Shown here piece after piece: positions 45,579-57,148 of a stretch of 64,000 bases of DNA. The DNA is from Budorcas taxicolor. Lineage: Eukaryota; Chordata; Mammalia; Artiodactyla; Bovidae. The stretch spans positions 37,330,501 to 37,394,500 of the forward strand of contig NC_068913.1 in assembly GCF_023091745.1 (NCBI RefSeq), written 5' to 3'. The stretch's first letter is position 1. Each line of letters starts with the position of its first letter. The notes under the pieces are model-generated. The model did not search any database. It saw only the letters and a list, made by a program, of their open reading frames with translations, and was not told the DNA's origin. The translations under genes were made by a program, and so were the position numbers.

Positions 45579-45999
45579 AAACAGTGAAGAGAATAGCTTT
45601 AAAACATTATGGAAAGACACTGAAGTAAACTTGAACCAATAAAAGGATGTTGGTTGTTATTGGTTTGGAAAAGTCAAGATCATAAAGAGTCATTCCTCAT
45701 CTTGCATGACTATTTTCTATATGAATCTTAAAATCAGTTGGTTTACCTCTGCAAAAAAAAAAAAAAAAAATTAACTATGAATCATACTATGTGTGTCTAT
45801 CTCCTTTCACTAACTATTGGTTTTCTGAAGTTAATGTACATTGCTGGTATAGTCGTAGTTTATTTTTATTGTTCTATAACCTTCCTTTATGTGAACTGTC
45901 CACAATATATTATCTTTCCTATTGTTGAGGATAGTGTGCATGGTCTCCAAGTGAGACTATTTCAAATAATTTTGTCATGAACACTATTATATAGTTACT
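45579..45999. other. AT-rich spacer
   Basis: Contains an A18 run near 45752-45769. The 80-codon frame at 45738-45980 starts in that run and shows no known motif. Confidence 0.45.
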
Positions 46000-46380
46000 T
46001 TGATGAAGATATTCATACATTTTTCTTGGGCTCAATCTATGCATAGAATTGTTGCCTATAGGGTATGGATACATTCAGGGTTTGGTAGATAATGCTAAAG
46101 AGTTTTCCAAAAAGGTTTTAAAAATTTACATTTTCATTCACAATGTATGAGAGTTTGGATTCTCCCATCCTTAGCAACTATTGGCATTTTGTCCTTTCAT
46201 TTTGGTCATTCTGGTGGATGTGTAATGGAATCACATTGTGGTTTTAATTTGCATTTCCATGGTAGCTGCCAACATTATTGGCCCTTTAAATACCCTTTTT
46301 TATGAAAAGTCTGCTCAAGTCTTTAGACCATTTTATATTACTTTGCCATCTGGCCTTTGGTTAGATTTAGTCAAGAGAAA
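46000..46380 (-). mobile_element. Ancient L1 fragment
   Basis: The + strand shows antisense L1 ORF2 blocks: TAGAATTGTTGCCTATAGGG, AAGAGTTTTCCAAAAAGG, TTTACATTTTCATTCACAAT, TCTGGTGGATGTGTAATGG and TTGTGGTTTTAATTTGCATT. Highly diverged, so an old mammalian L1 (L1M-type). Confidence 0.65.
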
Positions 46381-47021
46381 AGTTTGTAGATGATCAATAG
46401 ATGAGAAACAAAAAGGCTTTATGCTTCTGGATCTCAAAGCAAGTTTTGGTAGTTTCTGGTGGCTGCAGGAGAAGAAACAGCAAGGTCAAAGTGTTTCTAA
46501 CTCCAGCATCACAGAGCTAATACCTTTCATCAGCCCAGTTCTGGTGAAGGCAACACATTTTAGCAGATCCAATAGGACTGGAACACCACACTCAACAGAG
46601 ACTTGCAGCTTTGGAGAATTAGTAGTATCTAATCTCTCAGGATCATTCTTTTCCTTTTACTCTTCCAGACCCTGTCCTTCTCTCTTTTGTTGCTCTTTCT
46701 GACATTTTTCATCTATTTCCCTATACTCCGATTTCCTATCTTAAATGTCTTTGGCTTGACAATTAAATGCTTGGATTGGTTTCTGTGTTCATAACTGGCT
46801 CATAAAGGGCCTGAGAAACAGAAAAATAAAGTGGCATATTTCAAGCATGTTCATGAAGCATTCTTAGTGATAACAAAACACTGGAAACAACTCAACTGAC
46901 TATCAACCTGAAAATGGATAACTCATGACATCTTCATACAATAATATCATTAAAAACAATGAAAATGAACAAAACAACAGCATTCACAACAGGGAAGTTT
47001 AATTTTAGATACTGCTAGTAA
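46381..47021. other. Spacer, nothing recognised
   Basis: No gene or young repeat is seen. A 93-codon frame at 46421-46702 has no known motif. Confidence 0.45.
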
Positions 47022-47228
47022 GTGAGTGAGTGAAAGTCGCTCAGTTGTGTCTAACTTTTTGTGATCCCATGGACTATAGGCCTCCAGGCTCCTCTGTCCA
47101 TGGGATTCTCCAGGCAAGAATACTGGAATGGGTTGCCATTCCCTTCTCCGAGGATCTTCCCAAACCAGGGATAGAACACAGGTCTCCCACACTGCAGACA
47201 GATTGTTTACCATCTGAGCCACCAGGGT
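47022..47228 (-). mobile_element. Bov-tA SINE
   Basis: Minus-strand copy. BovB-like tail at left (GTGAAAGTCGCTCAGTTGTG), middle GGCAAGAATACTGGAATGG, and the head complement CATCTGAGCCACCAGGG at right. Confidence 0.92.
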
Positions 47229-47577
47229 AAAGAAAGTCACAGAAAATTATTATTTTTAGAAAGCGGTTACTATTGATATAAAGTTAACAAGAATAAAGCA
47301 TCATGTTGTATATTGTTTAGAGCTATAATCGTAAGTACAGAAAAATGGCAGAGAAAATAAGCACTAAATTTAGAATATTGTTCATTTTTGTACGGTAGGC
47401 AACAGGATGGCATCAGGGAAGAGCACAAAGAAAAGTTGAGAGAATTGTAATTTTCTAACTCTTAGTTTAAGTGGCGTATTCTTTAATATGAGTTCTATTT
47501 TATTGTGTATACATGTGTGTTTGCTATTTTTTCTATTTCAAATGCCACATAACAAAAGTAATTTTTAGAAAAGGCTT
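47229..47577. other. AT-rich spacer
   Basis: Nothing is recognised. Confidence 0.5.
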
Positions 47578-47708
47578 TTTTTGAGGGGGGTATGTGGCTA
47601 TGCAGCACAGCTTGAGGGATGTGGGATCTTAGTTCCCTGGTCAGGGATCAAACCTGCACCTGTGGCAGTGAAAGTGCGGAGTCCTAACCACTGTACTGCC
47701 AGGGAATT
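47578..47708 (-). mobile_element. CHR-type SINE
   Basis: T-run at the left (A-tail complement), then CCCTGGTCAGGGATCAAACC (B-box complement), and CACTGTACTGCCAGGGAATT at the right as the head. Minus orientation. Confidence 0.8.
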
Positions 47709-50700
47709 CCAAAAAGAAGACAGTTACTGTACACTCAAGTTTGGAGGCAGAAAACAAAATTCCCATTATATACATGATTATATATCTAGGTCTATTTTCT
47801 AGATTTCTAATTTGTTTTATTTGTTTATCTGATCTTTAACCAATACCTCACTGTTATCAACTGGCTATCAACATGAGAATGGACAACTCCCAATGCATTT
47901 AAACAATAATATCACTAAAAGCAATGAAAATGAACAAAACAACAACATATACAACAGGGATACACAAATATAAGTTTATAATATTTTAATAGTTAATATT
48001 AGAAGATCACCATTTTTAATACTGGACATGCTATCAATCATACCATACTTAAAATATTAACCTTTGTTAGTGTGGATCACTTATCTTTTATTATTATTAT
48101 TAATTAAATACTAATTTCTTGATAATTTTTAAATGGTCATGTTTTTGTCTTTTAAAATTAGCTCTATTCTTATAATTGGATATTTTACATATTGTAAAGT
48201 TAGAGATAGTTTTTAAAATACATGTATTATCATAGACTTTTAATGTAGATTCTTTTGGCAAGCACATGAATAAATTTTGGGAAGTAAAACTGCTTGCCAT
48301 AGGTAAACATAATTTTACTGAAATGTCAAATAGAAAGAGAAGGCAGTTTTTAAATAGTAGTATAGTGGCTTATTATTATTCAGTAAATTAAAGTAAATAA
48401 AATTTAAAACAGTCAATTATTTGATGAACGAATGTTCCTTGCAAATGAAAATTCCAGTAAAGTGTGTCTGTGCTTCAAGGGTCAGAATGATCACTGAACT
48501 AATAAACTTAAGCTATGCTATGCTTATAATTTACAAAAGCAATAACTCCATGTTAAACTGGGCATTTTGGAAAGTTGTATTTATTCTTCGATAAGTGAGA
48601 TATAATTCAGTCTATTTCAGTAGAGAACTTGCTAAGCTAAGGGTGCAGATTAGGCCCACTCGCCTACTTAACACACAAGCAGATCCAGCCAAATGGAAAA
48701 TGTGTGATTTAAGTCATTTTTTTTTTGTATGTAAAATAATAACAATGATGGACTAAAGATTTAGCATTCTGGCCTGTTTTAAACCTTTGACATTCACTTA
48801 GTTACTAAGTTATTAAATGATAATGATAGCTACATGACAGTCATCCTCTTGATCAGCACAGATAATTTCCCACTAACCCCATCTCGACTGCTGTTTTAGG
48901 AAAACATGGTGGGCATTAAAAAAAAATTAATACATTTGTTATATTTTCATTTTTGAAGAACAAGTAGGAGAGAAAAATATGCAGAGAATGAAAATCAGGA
49001 TTTTCTTAACTGTTATACATTTTACTTTTTAATGGAAAAATATGCATCATCCCACAGCTAAAGAAATATTAGAGGGATAAACACAGTAGGAAAGGAAATC
49101 ATGAATTTTCTCCTATTTGTGGAAACTGATGGTTTAAGTTTATTCAACACAAACCTCACTATTTAGGAAAGAAATTCTATCTAATGCATTTATTTGGAAA
49201 GTACTTTTATAATATCTGTAAGAATCTGTGGGTTATTTTGGAAATTTTTCCATTTTTTAGGGATACTGATTTCGTTGTGGCTAAGCTACTGTTTAAGACC
49301 TTGAACAAAGCAGAAGTCCTGGAATGTCTTCCTGCTGTCTGCAGAGACCTGTTTTCTCCAGTTACCACACAAAGGAATAGTTTAATTCCACTTGGAATAT
49401 AGGTGTGTTTGAGTTTCAGGAAATAATAGAGCACGGTAGATTAGTTGTGAACTAGAACAAATAAGCCACAAGAGGGCATATTTTTCTTGGTTTCATCACT
49501 CTTAAATAAATAAGGCTTGCCTCAATTAGGTATCATAGGAATCCCTCCCTTTCTCCCCCTTTCTTAGAATACACTTGTGTCCACAGCATGCTCTAAGGGT
49601 GGAGTGGTGGTGGTATGAGGTATTAAGAAAAGCAAACTTAAAGATATTTTTTTCTTATATGATGTATAGGAAAGTTGTTTGCTTTCACTTAAAATATTTC
49701 TTTGGGGATGGTTTGTTTATATAAGAACATTGTTAAAAATAAAAAAAAATTAGAAAAAACAAAAAGCCATTTATTTTATTTTAAACTCCTCCAATCTGCA
49801 ATAGCTCTGTGGAGTCCTATATCAGACACAGAAAGCCTTTCCAGCTTCTAGTGAATGTTCATAGTCAAGGAGGTTTTCTTTTCTGAGGTCTCAGGACTTG
49901 GGCCAAAGGGGTTGGGCTGTGTTTTTATTTTTGTTTTGAAGTGCATTCCTGTTGAATTTAATTATTCACCACACCCCAACCCAGCTAAGTAAATATAACC
50001 TTAAGATTCTGACTTAGAAAGGGTTTGAAAAATAACTGATTTTTATTTTTCCCAAAAAAAAAAAAAGGGCTATATAGCAGGGTGCTGTTTTGCAGAGGGT
50101 ATCAAGGCAACTCACAAGAAGCTAGGTGATCACCCCATCTTCTTGTCTTTCATTTCCTCATGTATAACATGAAGACTAGAGGACCTTTGAAGTCTCTCCT
50201 AACTCTAAATGTTTATGATTATGATGTTACAAGAGTTTAAAACACAAAGACATTACAGTTTCACATTCCGATTAACTAACTATAAACTATCTTCTATCTT
50301 TATTTGATAATGAGAAACAGGGATCCATTTACTTCTGAGAGATCTATGCCTATCTAATACTATGTGTAATACTGCATTAAAGGTGAAAGTCAGGTGTGTT
50401 CTTTTCCACTACTAAACATAATATAATGATCTTAATATGTTACTACCTAATGATCCAGTGATGAGTGAATTGTCATGATCAAATGAAACAGGTGTGAAAA
50501 AATATCTTCAGTTTATAAAGGGAAAGTATCTGATAGAAGATTAGGAGTTGGGTGAGCTGCTTTCAACTCATGCCATCACTGGTTTCAATTAGACATAAAC
50601 TAACACATACCCCAGTTTTCTCATACGAGTATAACAATATCTTTTATCTGTTGGTACTGATGTGCTAATAGATAAGAAAATATTCATAAAATAGTATTTT

Positions 50701-50754
50701 AATTTATAAGGCAGAGAGGTTTTGTGTCTGACCAAGGTACGATTAGTTTTCTAG
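47709..50754. other. AT-rich DNA, no gene seen
   Basis: About 3 kb with no young repeat. Bases 50130-50225 (CATTTCCTCATGTATAACAT, then a CTAGAGGACCTTTGAAGTC block) resemble a diverged MIR in + orientation, at low confidence. Confidence 0.45.
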
Positions 50755-50959
50755 AAAGTGAAATCGCTCAGTCGTGTCTGACTCTTTGCGACACCATGGA
50801 CTGTAGCCTACCAGGCTCCTCTGTCCATGGGATTTTCCAGGCAATAGTACTGGAGTGGATTGCCATTTCCTTCTCCAGGGGATCTTCCCAACCCAGGGAT
50901 CGAACCCAGGTCTTCCACACTGTAGACAGACGCTTAACCATCTGAGCCACCAGAGGAGC
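50755..50959 (-). mobile_element. Bov-tA SINE
   Basis: Minus-strand copy with AATCGCTCAGTCGTGTCTGA at left, the B-box complement CAGGGATCGAACCCAGG, and the head complement CCATCTGAGCCACCAGAGG at right. Confidence 0.93.
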
Positions 50960-51582
50960 ACTAAATGGCTTGGGTTTCACCTCCATTTCCTTGTCTCTGT
51001 GCACAGAACTTTGAAGTCTCTTTTATCTTTTTCCTTTTAATTTACATAGCTTTGTCAACAGAAGATTGTACAGAAAAATACTTTCTGCTGAAAGTATAGT
51101 CAAAACCTCTGAGATTCTGCTAGATTTAAACTCTGGAGCCAGTAATTATCTTTCTCCTGTCTCCTGGGCAGAGGTAGCTATATGTGGAACTGGAAAAGCC
51201 TAGAATATACCTATTCTATCCTTTTCCATCCCTGCTACCTTCCTTCATGGGTTCTGAAATAGATTAACGATTCTTGAAATTCTACAATTAGAATTTTATT
51301 CTTTAGCATTATTCAATATCAAAATGTAATCCTTAATAAATACTGTATTTCATATTATCTAATGTATATCTACTACCATAGAGTGAAAATGACTTTGATT
51401 CAATCTGTGAGCCCTAAGGAAGATGAGTGGTGTGTCACAGAGGAAGAAACTGGACACTCAAGACAAGTTTACTCATCCAAGCACCTGGAAGGAATTTTGT
51501 TTTTCCTTTTTTTCTTTTCTTTTCCCCCTCAGTCTAGAACAGATATAGCAGCACCAGTTAGGTAGTTCTGATGATACACACT
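50960..51582. other. Spacer, nothing recognised
   Basis: No gene or clear repeat is seen. Confidence 0.45.
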
Positions 51583-51782
51583 GGCTTCCCTGGTGGCTCA
51601 GCGGTAAAGAATCTGCCTGCAATGTGGGAGATGTGGGTTCCATCTCTGGGTCAGGAAGATCCCCTGGAAGAGGGCACAGCAACCCACTCCAGTATTCTTG
51701 CCTAGAGATTCCCATGGACAGAGGAGTCTGGCTGGCTACAGTCCATAGGATTGCAGAGTCAGACACAAGGGACTGAGCACAC
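51583..51782 (+). mobile_element. Bov-tA SINE
   Basis: Head TGGCTTCCCTGGTGGCTCAG, B-box-like GGGTTCCATCTCTGG, middle GCAACCCACTCCAGTATTC and tail AGTCAGACACAAGGGACTGA, all on the + strand. Confidence 0.93.
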
Positions 51783-53157
51783 ACACATGATGAAAGACAT
51801 CTCTTTCAGTGTAATTAAGGATCCTTTGCTGAGACTCAAAGAGTCACCCTTGAAGATAAGCTAAACTATATAACACACCTTACATTTTAATAAAACTTTC
51901 TGTAAATTACTTTTCATGTTTATGTGTGTGTGTGAGTGTGTGCATGCTCAGTCTTTTCCTACTGGATGTTATTTTAAGAATCCAGATTGGGTATTAACCA
52001 ACACTGCAGGCCAGATTACCAAACTGCTTCAGATAACAGTAAATTTCAAACTCTTAAAAACAGTTATAAAACCATAGTAGGGATATGTGGGATCCATACC
52101 ATGTGGGATCCTGTAGAGTTAGTAGAAATTTCAGAAGTAAATTCAGTGACTAATTATTGTCATCACATCCACTGTTTTCATTAACTCATTTAACCCCCAA
52201 ATATTTGTTAGGCATCCACCATATGCGAAACACCCAGAAGTATCGTGAGGATTACAAAGCCCTAGACACAGCTGAGGCCATTCATCACAACTGAGCTGTG
52301 TGGTTGACTCCGCCTGCTGTGTGCTCAGAGTAATTAAAAGGAAAGAAAGCACAGAACCCAGTTTCCAGATGTTGTCTTCTCATGGTACGTTCAGGATGCC
52401 CTAGAAAATGCAGTCTAAATTTGAACTCAGGGTACTTCAAACTAAATCAGTTTAATACAAATTCATAGGCATTCATTGTTTTAGGAGCTAGAGAAACAAG
52501 AACACAAAATATACAAGGTGATACTCTTGTATGGGATGCAGACAAATGCATAACTTAGTATGATATAACATGAAAGATGTATTTGGTAGTGAAATCAAAG
52601 TGCTTTGGAAAAACAGGAGGGAGTGACTATTTCTTTGGGGGTTTTGTGGAAAAGGTTGAGACAGTAGCGACAGGGAGATGTCATTTAGCTTGAGTATATT
52701 AAGCTAGGATTTGAGACAGGAGGGAAAAAGGGGAAATCCAGAGTTAACCACAATTCTAGTTAAATACAACATTCTGGCCAACAAACTGACAAAATATTAG
52801 AAAATTAATAGAGTAAAAATCAAAAGCTACTTATCATGAACCCACCATGTGCAAAACTCTAAGCTGTGCTGGGGGAGACAAAAGAGGCATTTTGTTGTCA
52901 CAGTGAGCTTGCAATTTGGTCTGGGGCAATGACCTAAACAACTAAAACAACATAAAAATATTTTAAAATGCAGCAAACATATCAAGCATATGGTTAACTA
53001 TAAAATGAGTGGTATGACACTGAATAGAAAGCATGAAGCAAAAAACATGGCTATATGTTGGAATAGTCTGTAAATTTCCCTGTATCCAAAGAGGAAAATT
53101 ATGGGGTTGGTTGGTTGACGGTCAAAACCAAGGTTACAGTGATGGGGCAGTATGAGA

Positions 53158-53300
53158 CACAGGAAAGAACCTTGGTTAGAGTTAGGAAACTTGAGTCCCT
53201 CCTAAGCTGGCTCTGCCACCAACCATCTGTAACTTAAAATGACTCATTTAGCTCTGGTGGCCCTCAGCTCCCTGAGCAGAGGAAGGCTGAATGAAGAGTC
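53158..53300 (+). mobile_element. MIR SINE remnant
   Basis: AGGAAAGAACCTTGGTTAGA, then CTGGCTCTGCCACCAACCATC, then CCCTCAGCTCCCTGAG matches the MIR order in + orientation. Confidence 0.7.
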
Positions 53301-53362
53301 TCCTCCCCTAGACCAGTTCTTCCATTGTTGCCATTGTCTGCTCATTGCCCCAAAACCAACCT

Positions 53363-53380
53363 CCCCCCCCCCCCCCCCCC
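53363..53380. repeat. C18 homopolymer
   Basis: Eighteen consecutive C. The length may be unreliable in any assembly. Confidence 0.9.
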
Positions 53381-54469
53381 ACCTTGTCATTTGCCAAGGG
53401 AGCTCTGAGACCTTACAAGCTGTGCTCTTAAATCAAGCTGACAAATGCAGGACCCCGTGGCTGCTTTTTTTTTTCAGAGGTTCCACCCCAAGTCGGTTTT
53501 ATGTTTCAGACTAATAAGTGCAAGGTGTGTAACCACGGGCCTAGAGTTCCTATAATAGCCACGTTAGCCAATAAGACCCAAAGTTTCAGGACTCATCATT
53601 TGCACAGCCCTTCTCCATGTCCTTGAGGTCAGCCTGATAACGAATTCATTTCTAAAATCTGTGGAATCAAATCATTAATATTTCTGTATTCGTTTTCTTA
53701 AAGAGGATCCCAAATCCTCCAAGTCGTGTGAGTTCCAGGCTCCACAAAACGTAGATTCAGCCTATTCCTCATACACTTCCAAGTTTTCTATTGCATGACC
53801 AAGGTGTGTACAAATCTACAAAGGGAAAGTAAGACAGGAATAAGTGACATAACTCTGTTGGTCTGATATGAGGTAAAGAGGAAAAAGACTTCACTTTCTG
53901 TGTGTGTGTGTGTGTGTTTGTTGTTTTCCTTCTGCTTGGTCCTCCCTCGGTGCCAGCCCTTTATTGGTGGGCTGATTTCTGTCGCTCATCTTTCAAGGCC
54001 ACTAACAGTAACAGTAGATCGTAATTTTACAGACTGGAACACAGGTACTCTTTTAAGAGTCCTAGAGTTTCTGAGACAAGGTTTGTCCTGTTTCTTCCGC
54101 AGGGAGTCTTTGGGGACTTCATGGTATACAATAAACAGGCCCTAAATTCACGGAGGCGAGGGTTCAAACATCAGAAGTTCCTTTACGTACACAGTGCCCT
54201 GACCGGAAAAACATCCCCCAGCGCGGCTGGGGCTACATTTAATCCACGCTGCTGACAGCCCGCGCGCCGACGGGGATGGACTTCTGCACGCTGGGGAGGA
54301 CTGGCGTGCGCACTGAGAAGGGGGGGCCAAGGGCTGGGGGAGGAGATCGGAAGGGGAGAGGTAATCCCCGGCGTTTTCAGCATCCTCTTTTTAGAAAGAC
54401 TGAGTCTCTCCCGGGACAGCTGCTGCGGTCACACCACAAACTTAAAAGCCGGCCTCCCGCTCCGAGCGT

Positions 54470-54767
54470 GCCTTTCCTCGCCACCCTCGCCTCCCCTCAG
54501 CTCCAGCTGGTGCCTGGCTCCGCGCCGCTCCGGCAGGGCGCTTGGGGGTCAGCAGCGCCCCCTGCCTCCCGGCCAGTCCTCAGCGGCCGCAGCCTCCTCG
54601 CTCCACCAGGGCCGCCCGCGGCTCGGCGGCTCAGCCAGCGCTGCGGCTCAGAGGAGGTCGCACCGGTGTCCCGGGTCGCCGCCTCGCTCGCGCACCGCCT
54701 GCATCCCCTTCCTCTCTTCCTGAAGAGACAGCGGGCACCGAGGGAGGGAGAGAAGAGGTCGCGGCAG
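54470..54767 (+). other. Candidate first exon (probably 5'UTR) of unidentified gene
   Basis: The boundary CGGCAG|GTAAGGC at 54767/54768 fits the donor consensus very well. The exon start is not visible; 54470 is a guess based on the TATA-like element about 25 bp upstream. The sequence is GC-rich. The frame open across it (54276-54842) starts before the presumed transcription start and runs through the donor, so I regard the exon as non-coding. The gene would continue rightward out of the window. Confidence 0.5.
54553..54569 (-). promoter_or_regulatory. CTCF-like motif
   Basis: CAGCGCCCCCTGCCTCC keeps the strongly conserved core AGCGCCCCCT (complement of AGGGGGCGCT) but departs from the CTCF consensus at the last positions. 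Confidence 0.4.
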
Positions 54768-55860
54768 GTAAGGCAGATTTCGGGTCACCTGCTGCTCCTG
54801 TGGGAGGGTTCGCTGGGGACCGGGGTGTTCGGTAGGGGGTGACTGGACTCGGGGGTGGCCGAGGGTCTGAAGTGAGGATGCCGAGTGGCTGGGAGGTACA
54901 GAACGTTATGGGACGGATAGAGCTCTCCGGAGCTGACAGGAGTGGGTGCGCCGGGGGCCAGACGGAGAGTCCGGCGCTGAGGTGCGGACGGTTCGGGCGC
55001 GCGGCACAGGGACAGCGTGGCGGCGGACGCAGCCCCCACACTCGCCACCCCCGCCGCAGTCTCCTCAGCCCGAGTCGGGCAAAAGTTTTCCTCCCGGACG
55101 CGCCCGGGAACTTCGCTCGTTCTCTCGTTCCCTCCGGGACGCTGGCGGCCGGGAGCGCTTCTGAACGTGCCCCCTGGCTCCGCCGGCTGCAGGTTCATTC
55201 GCAGACACGTCGGTGGGGACCGTCTGAGGAGGACTTGACCTGGGGCGACTGCGCCCTCGCTCGCTCCTTTCCCGACGGGTCGGGGAGGGGACGGGGAGAC
55301 CGTGGCGGTTGTTTGTGTTGTGGTGCTTTTGGGGACGGATGGGCGACGCCTTTTACTCTGTCAGGGAACCGTGACGCTCCTTCTGACGGCAGCTTGCATC
55401 TTTCCAGACTCGGAGGGCAAAGTTGGAAGCAGACACCAGCCTCAAAGCTGGCTGACTGGGAAAAGCAGTTCTTGCCAAACGCATTCTTGAGGGAGCCGGG
55501 CATCCCCCGGTAGCCTCGGCTGTGCTCGCTAGAAAAGGCCCGGATTTGACTCCTGCCAGGAGTTTAACCCGGCTGATTTAACCCCGCGGTGTGTTCCCCA
55601 ACCCCTCCCCGCGCGCCCGGAGTTCATGCGCTAATGGCCCGCCCTGGAAGCGCCCGGGCAGTTTTCGGCATCAGCTGATTCTCCTTCCCTCACGACCTAG
55701 TTCAACCTCGTGGGCTGAGTTGCTTTGCTTGCTTCCCGGCGCGCGGAGGGGACCTGACAGGAGAACAAGGAGGCGCCGCGCTCCCGCGACCAGGCTGGAC
55801 TCGAAGGGACTGGACCGGAGCCGCGCGCCCAGCAGCTGCGGCCGCTGAGGTCCCCCATTC

Positions 55861-56909
55861 TAAGTTACCGAGACTGAAGTTAAATAGGCGAACTTTCCGC
55901 TGTTTAGACCAGACCGCTGAGTGAAGCTGTAATGAAAGGCAAATGTCTCTACGAGGACTCTTCTTTCCCCACCAAAGCCCCTCCCATCCTTCCTTAGCCT
56001 GTCAGTGCCATTTGCCAGAGAAGGGGCGAGGGGACCGAAAAGTCAGATTTAGCCGGAATGATTCTCCTCCCGTCGGTGTGTGTTGAGGGGGGTGTCCCTA
56101 ACGGATGAAAAGGGTTGAGGGCGAGGTAAACTGGATGAAAACCCCCCTCCGGGGTCTGGGGCTGCTATTGTGTAACCATGGCAACCGTCGGGGCAAGAGC
56201 GGTCAGAGCCTTCCGGTTCTGCACGTGGAAAGAAAAATGTGAAGTGTGGGGAAGGGAGAGAATCACATGTCATCACTCCTCTGTTGCCTCCGCTTCTCCT
56301 GCTGTTCTGAGCCAGGCAGCTAGGAGGATGAGCAGGAAAGGTCTGGGTTGGGTGTGAGCAGCCCCAGCCAGCAGTTACTTTAATTCTGTCCCGCCTCAGA
56401 ATCACTGAGGCCTGTACTAGCAGCTAAAGCTGGACAGAGAAGCTATCGCTGATAGGCTACGAAGTGATGGTTCAGGTCAGGGAGATGGGAAAAGGCCTTG
56501 GCCTTTGGAAGAGAAAAGGCCAGGAAGTACAGGAAGGTGATGTGGGAAGAGATAAGAATAGGGTCAAGAGGTAGCTGAGAGACAATAAAAGGGTACTGAT
56601 CTGGACTGCCAACATTTCAAATGGAATTTGCCCATTTATGAAGTGGAAAACTTGTGGAAAAGGGAAGGGACAAACACATTGCATCCTAGGTATTTTGTAC
56701 ATTATCACCATGAATATTCTCAACAGCAGTATGTTTCTTTCTTTCTTTTTTTTGTACGCACAATTTTATTAGGCTTTATATTAGTTTCAGTCAGTAACCT
56801 ATATTGTGTGACTGCCATTTTCTGAAACCTCAGCAAGGTCTCTTGCCCCTTGATACGGTTACTACGATCAGATTTTTCTCCCTCACAGCCAGTAATTAAG
56901 GGTTAAAGT
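55861..56909. other. CpG-island shore, putative intron 1 start
   Basis: GC content falls back to background. An X-box-like site at 56172-56185 is listed separately. No coding exon is recognised. Confidence 0.45.
56172..56185. promoter_or_regulatory. RFX/X-box-like palindrome
   Basis: GTAACCATGGCAAC is an imperfect palindrome with two half-sites separated by AT. It differs from the RFX consensus GTTRCCATGGYAAC at one of 14 positions. It lies about 1.4 kb downstream of the candidate exon 1. Confidence 0.55.
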
Positions 56910-56920
56910 ATTGCATTTAA

Positions 56921-57137
56921 GGGCTTCCCAAGTGGCGCTAGTGGTAAAGAACCCGCCTGCTAATGCGGGAATTGTGAGAGGAGGGTTCGATCCCTGCGTC
57001 TGGAAGATGCCCTGGAGGAGGGCGTGGCCACCCACTCCAGTATTCTTGTCTGAAGAATCCCCATGGACAGAGAAGCCTGGAGGGTTACAGTCCGTAAGGT
57101 CGCAAAGAGTCTGACACACTGAAGCAACTTAGCACGC
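56921..57137 (+). mobile_element. Bov-tA SINE with perfect TSD
   Basis: Head GGGCTTCCCAAGTGGCGCTA, B-box-like GGGTTCGATCCCTG, middle CCACCCACTCCAGTATTCTT and tail CTGACACACTGAAGCAAC. ATTGCATTTAA flanks it exactly at 56910-56920 and 57138-57148. Confidence 0.97.
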
Positions 57138-57148
57138 ATTGCATTTAA

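Larger units (their letters stand above)
51783..54199. other. CpG-island upstream flank, no gene seen
   Basis: Mixed composition becoming richer in GC toward 54.2 kb. It holds a TG tract near 51920-51945, L2/MIR-like scraps near 52480-52620 and 52830-52950, a MIR (53158-53300), a C18 run (53363-53380) and a TG tract (53899-53917). Confidence 0.45.
54200..55860. promoter_or_regulatory. CpG island, probable gene promoter
   Basis: About 1.66 kb of sharply higher GC and CpG content in an otherwise AT-rich window, with no repeat inside. Runs such as CGCGCCGACGGGG, CGCCGCCTCGCTCGCGC and CGGCGGACGC are CpG-dense. Such islands normally mark promoters kept free of methylation in the germ line. A TATA-like CTTAAAAG lies at 54440-54447 and a strong splice donor at 54767/54768. 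I do not recognise the gene. Whether transcription is one-way or two-way cannot be told from the sequence. Confidence 0.85.

Noticed and set aside
54276..54842. 188-codon open frame in the CpG island
   Set aside because: GC-rich DNA has few stop codons by chance. The frame overlaps other long frames on both strands, shows no domain, and runs through a strong splice donor.
54839..55513. 224-codon open frame in the CpG island
   Set aside because: It begins inside the predicted intron, has no motif, and is matched by long frames on the opposite strand; it fits base composition.
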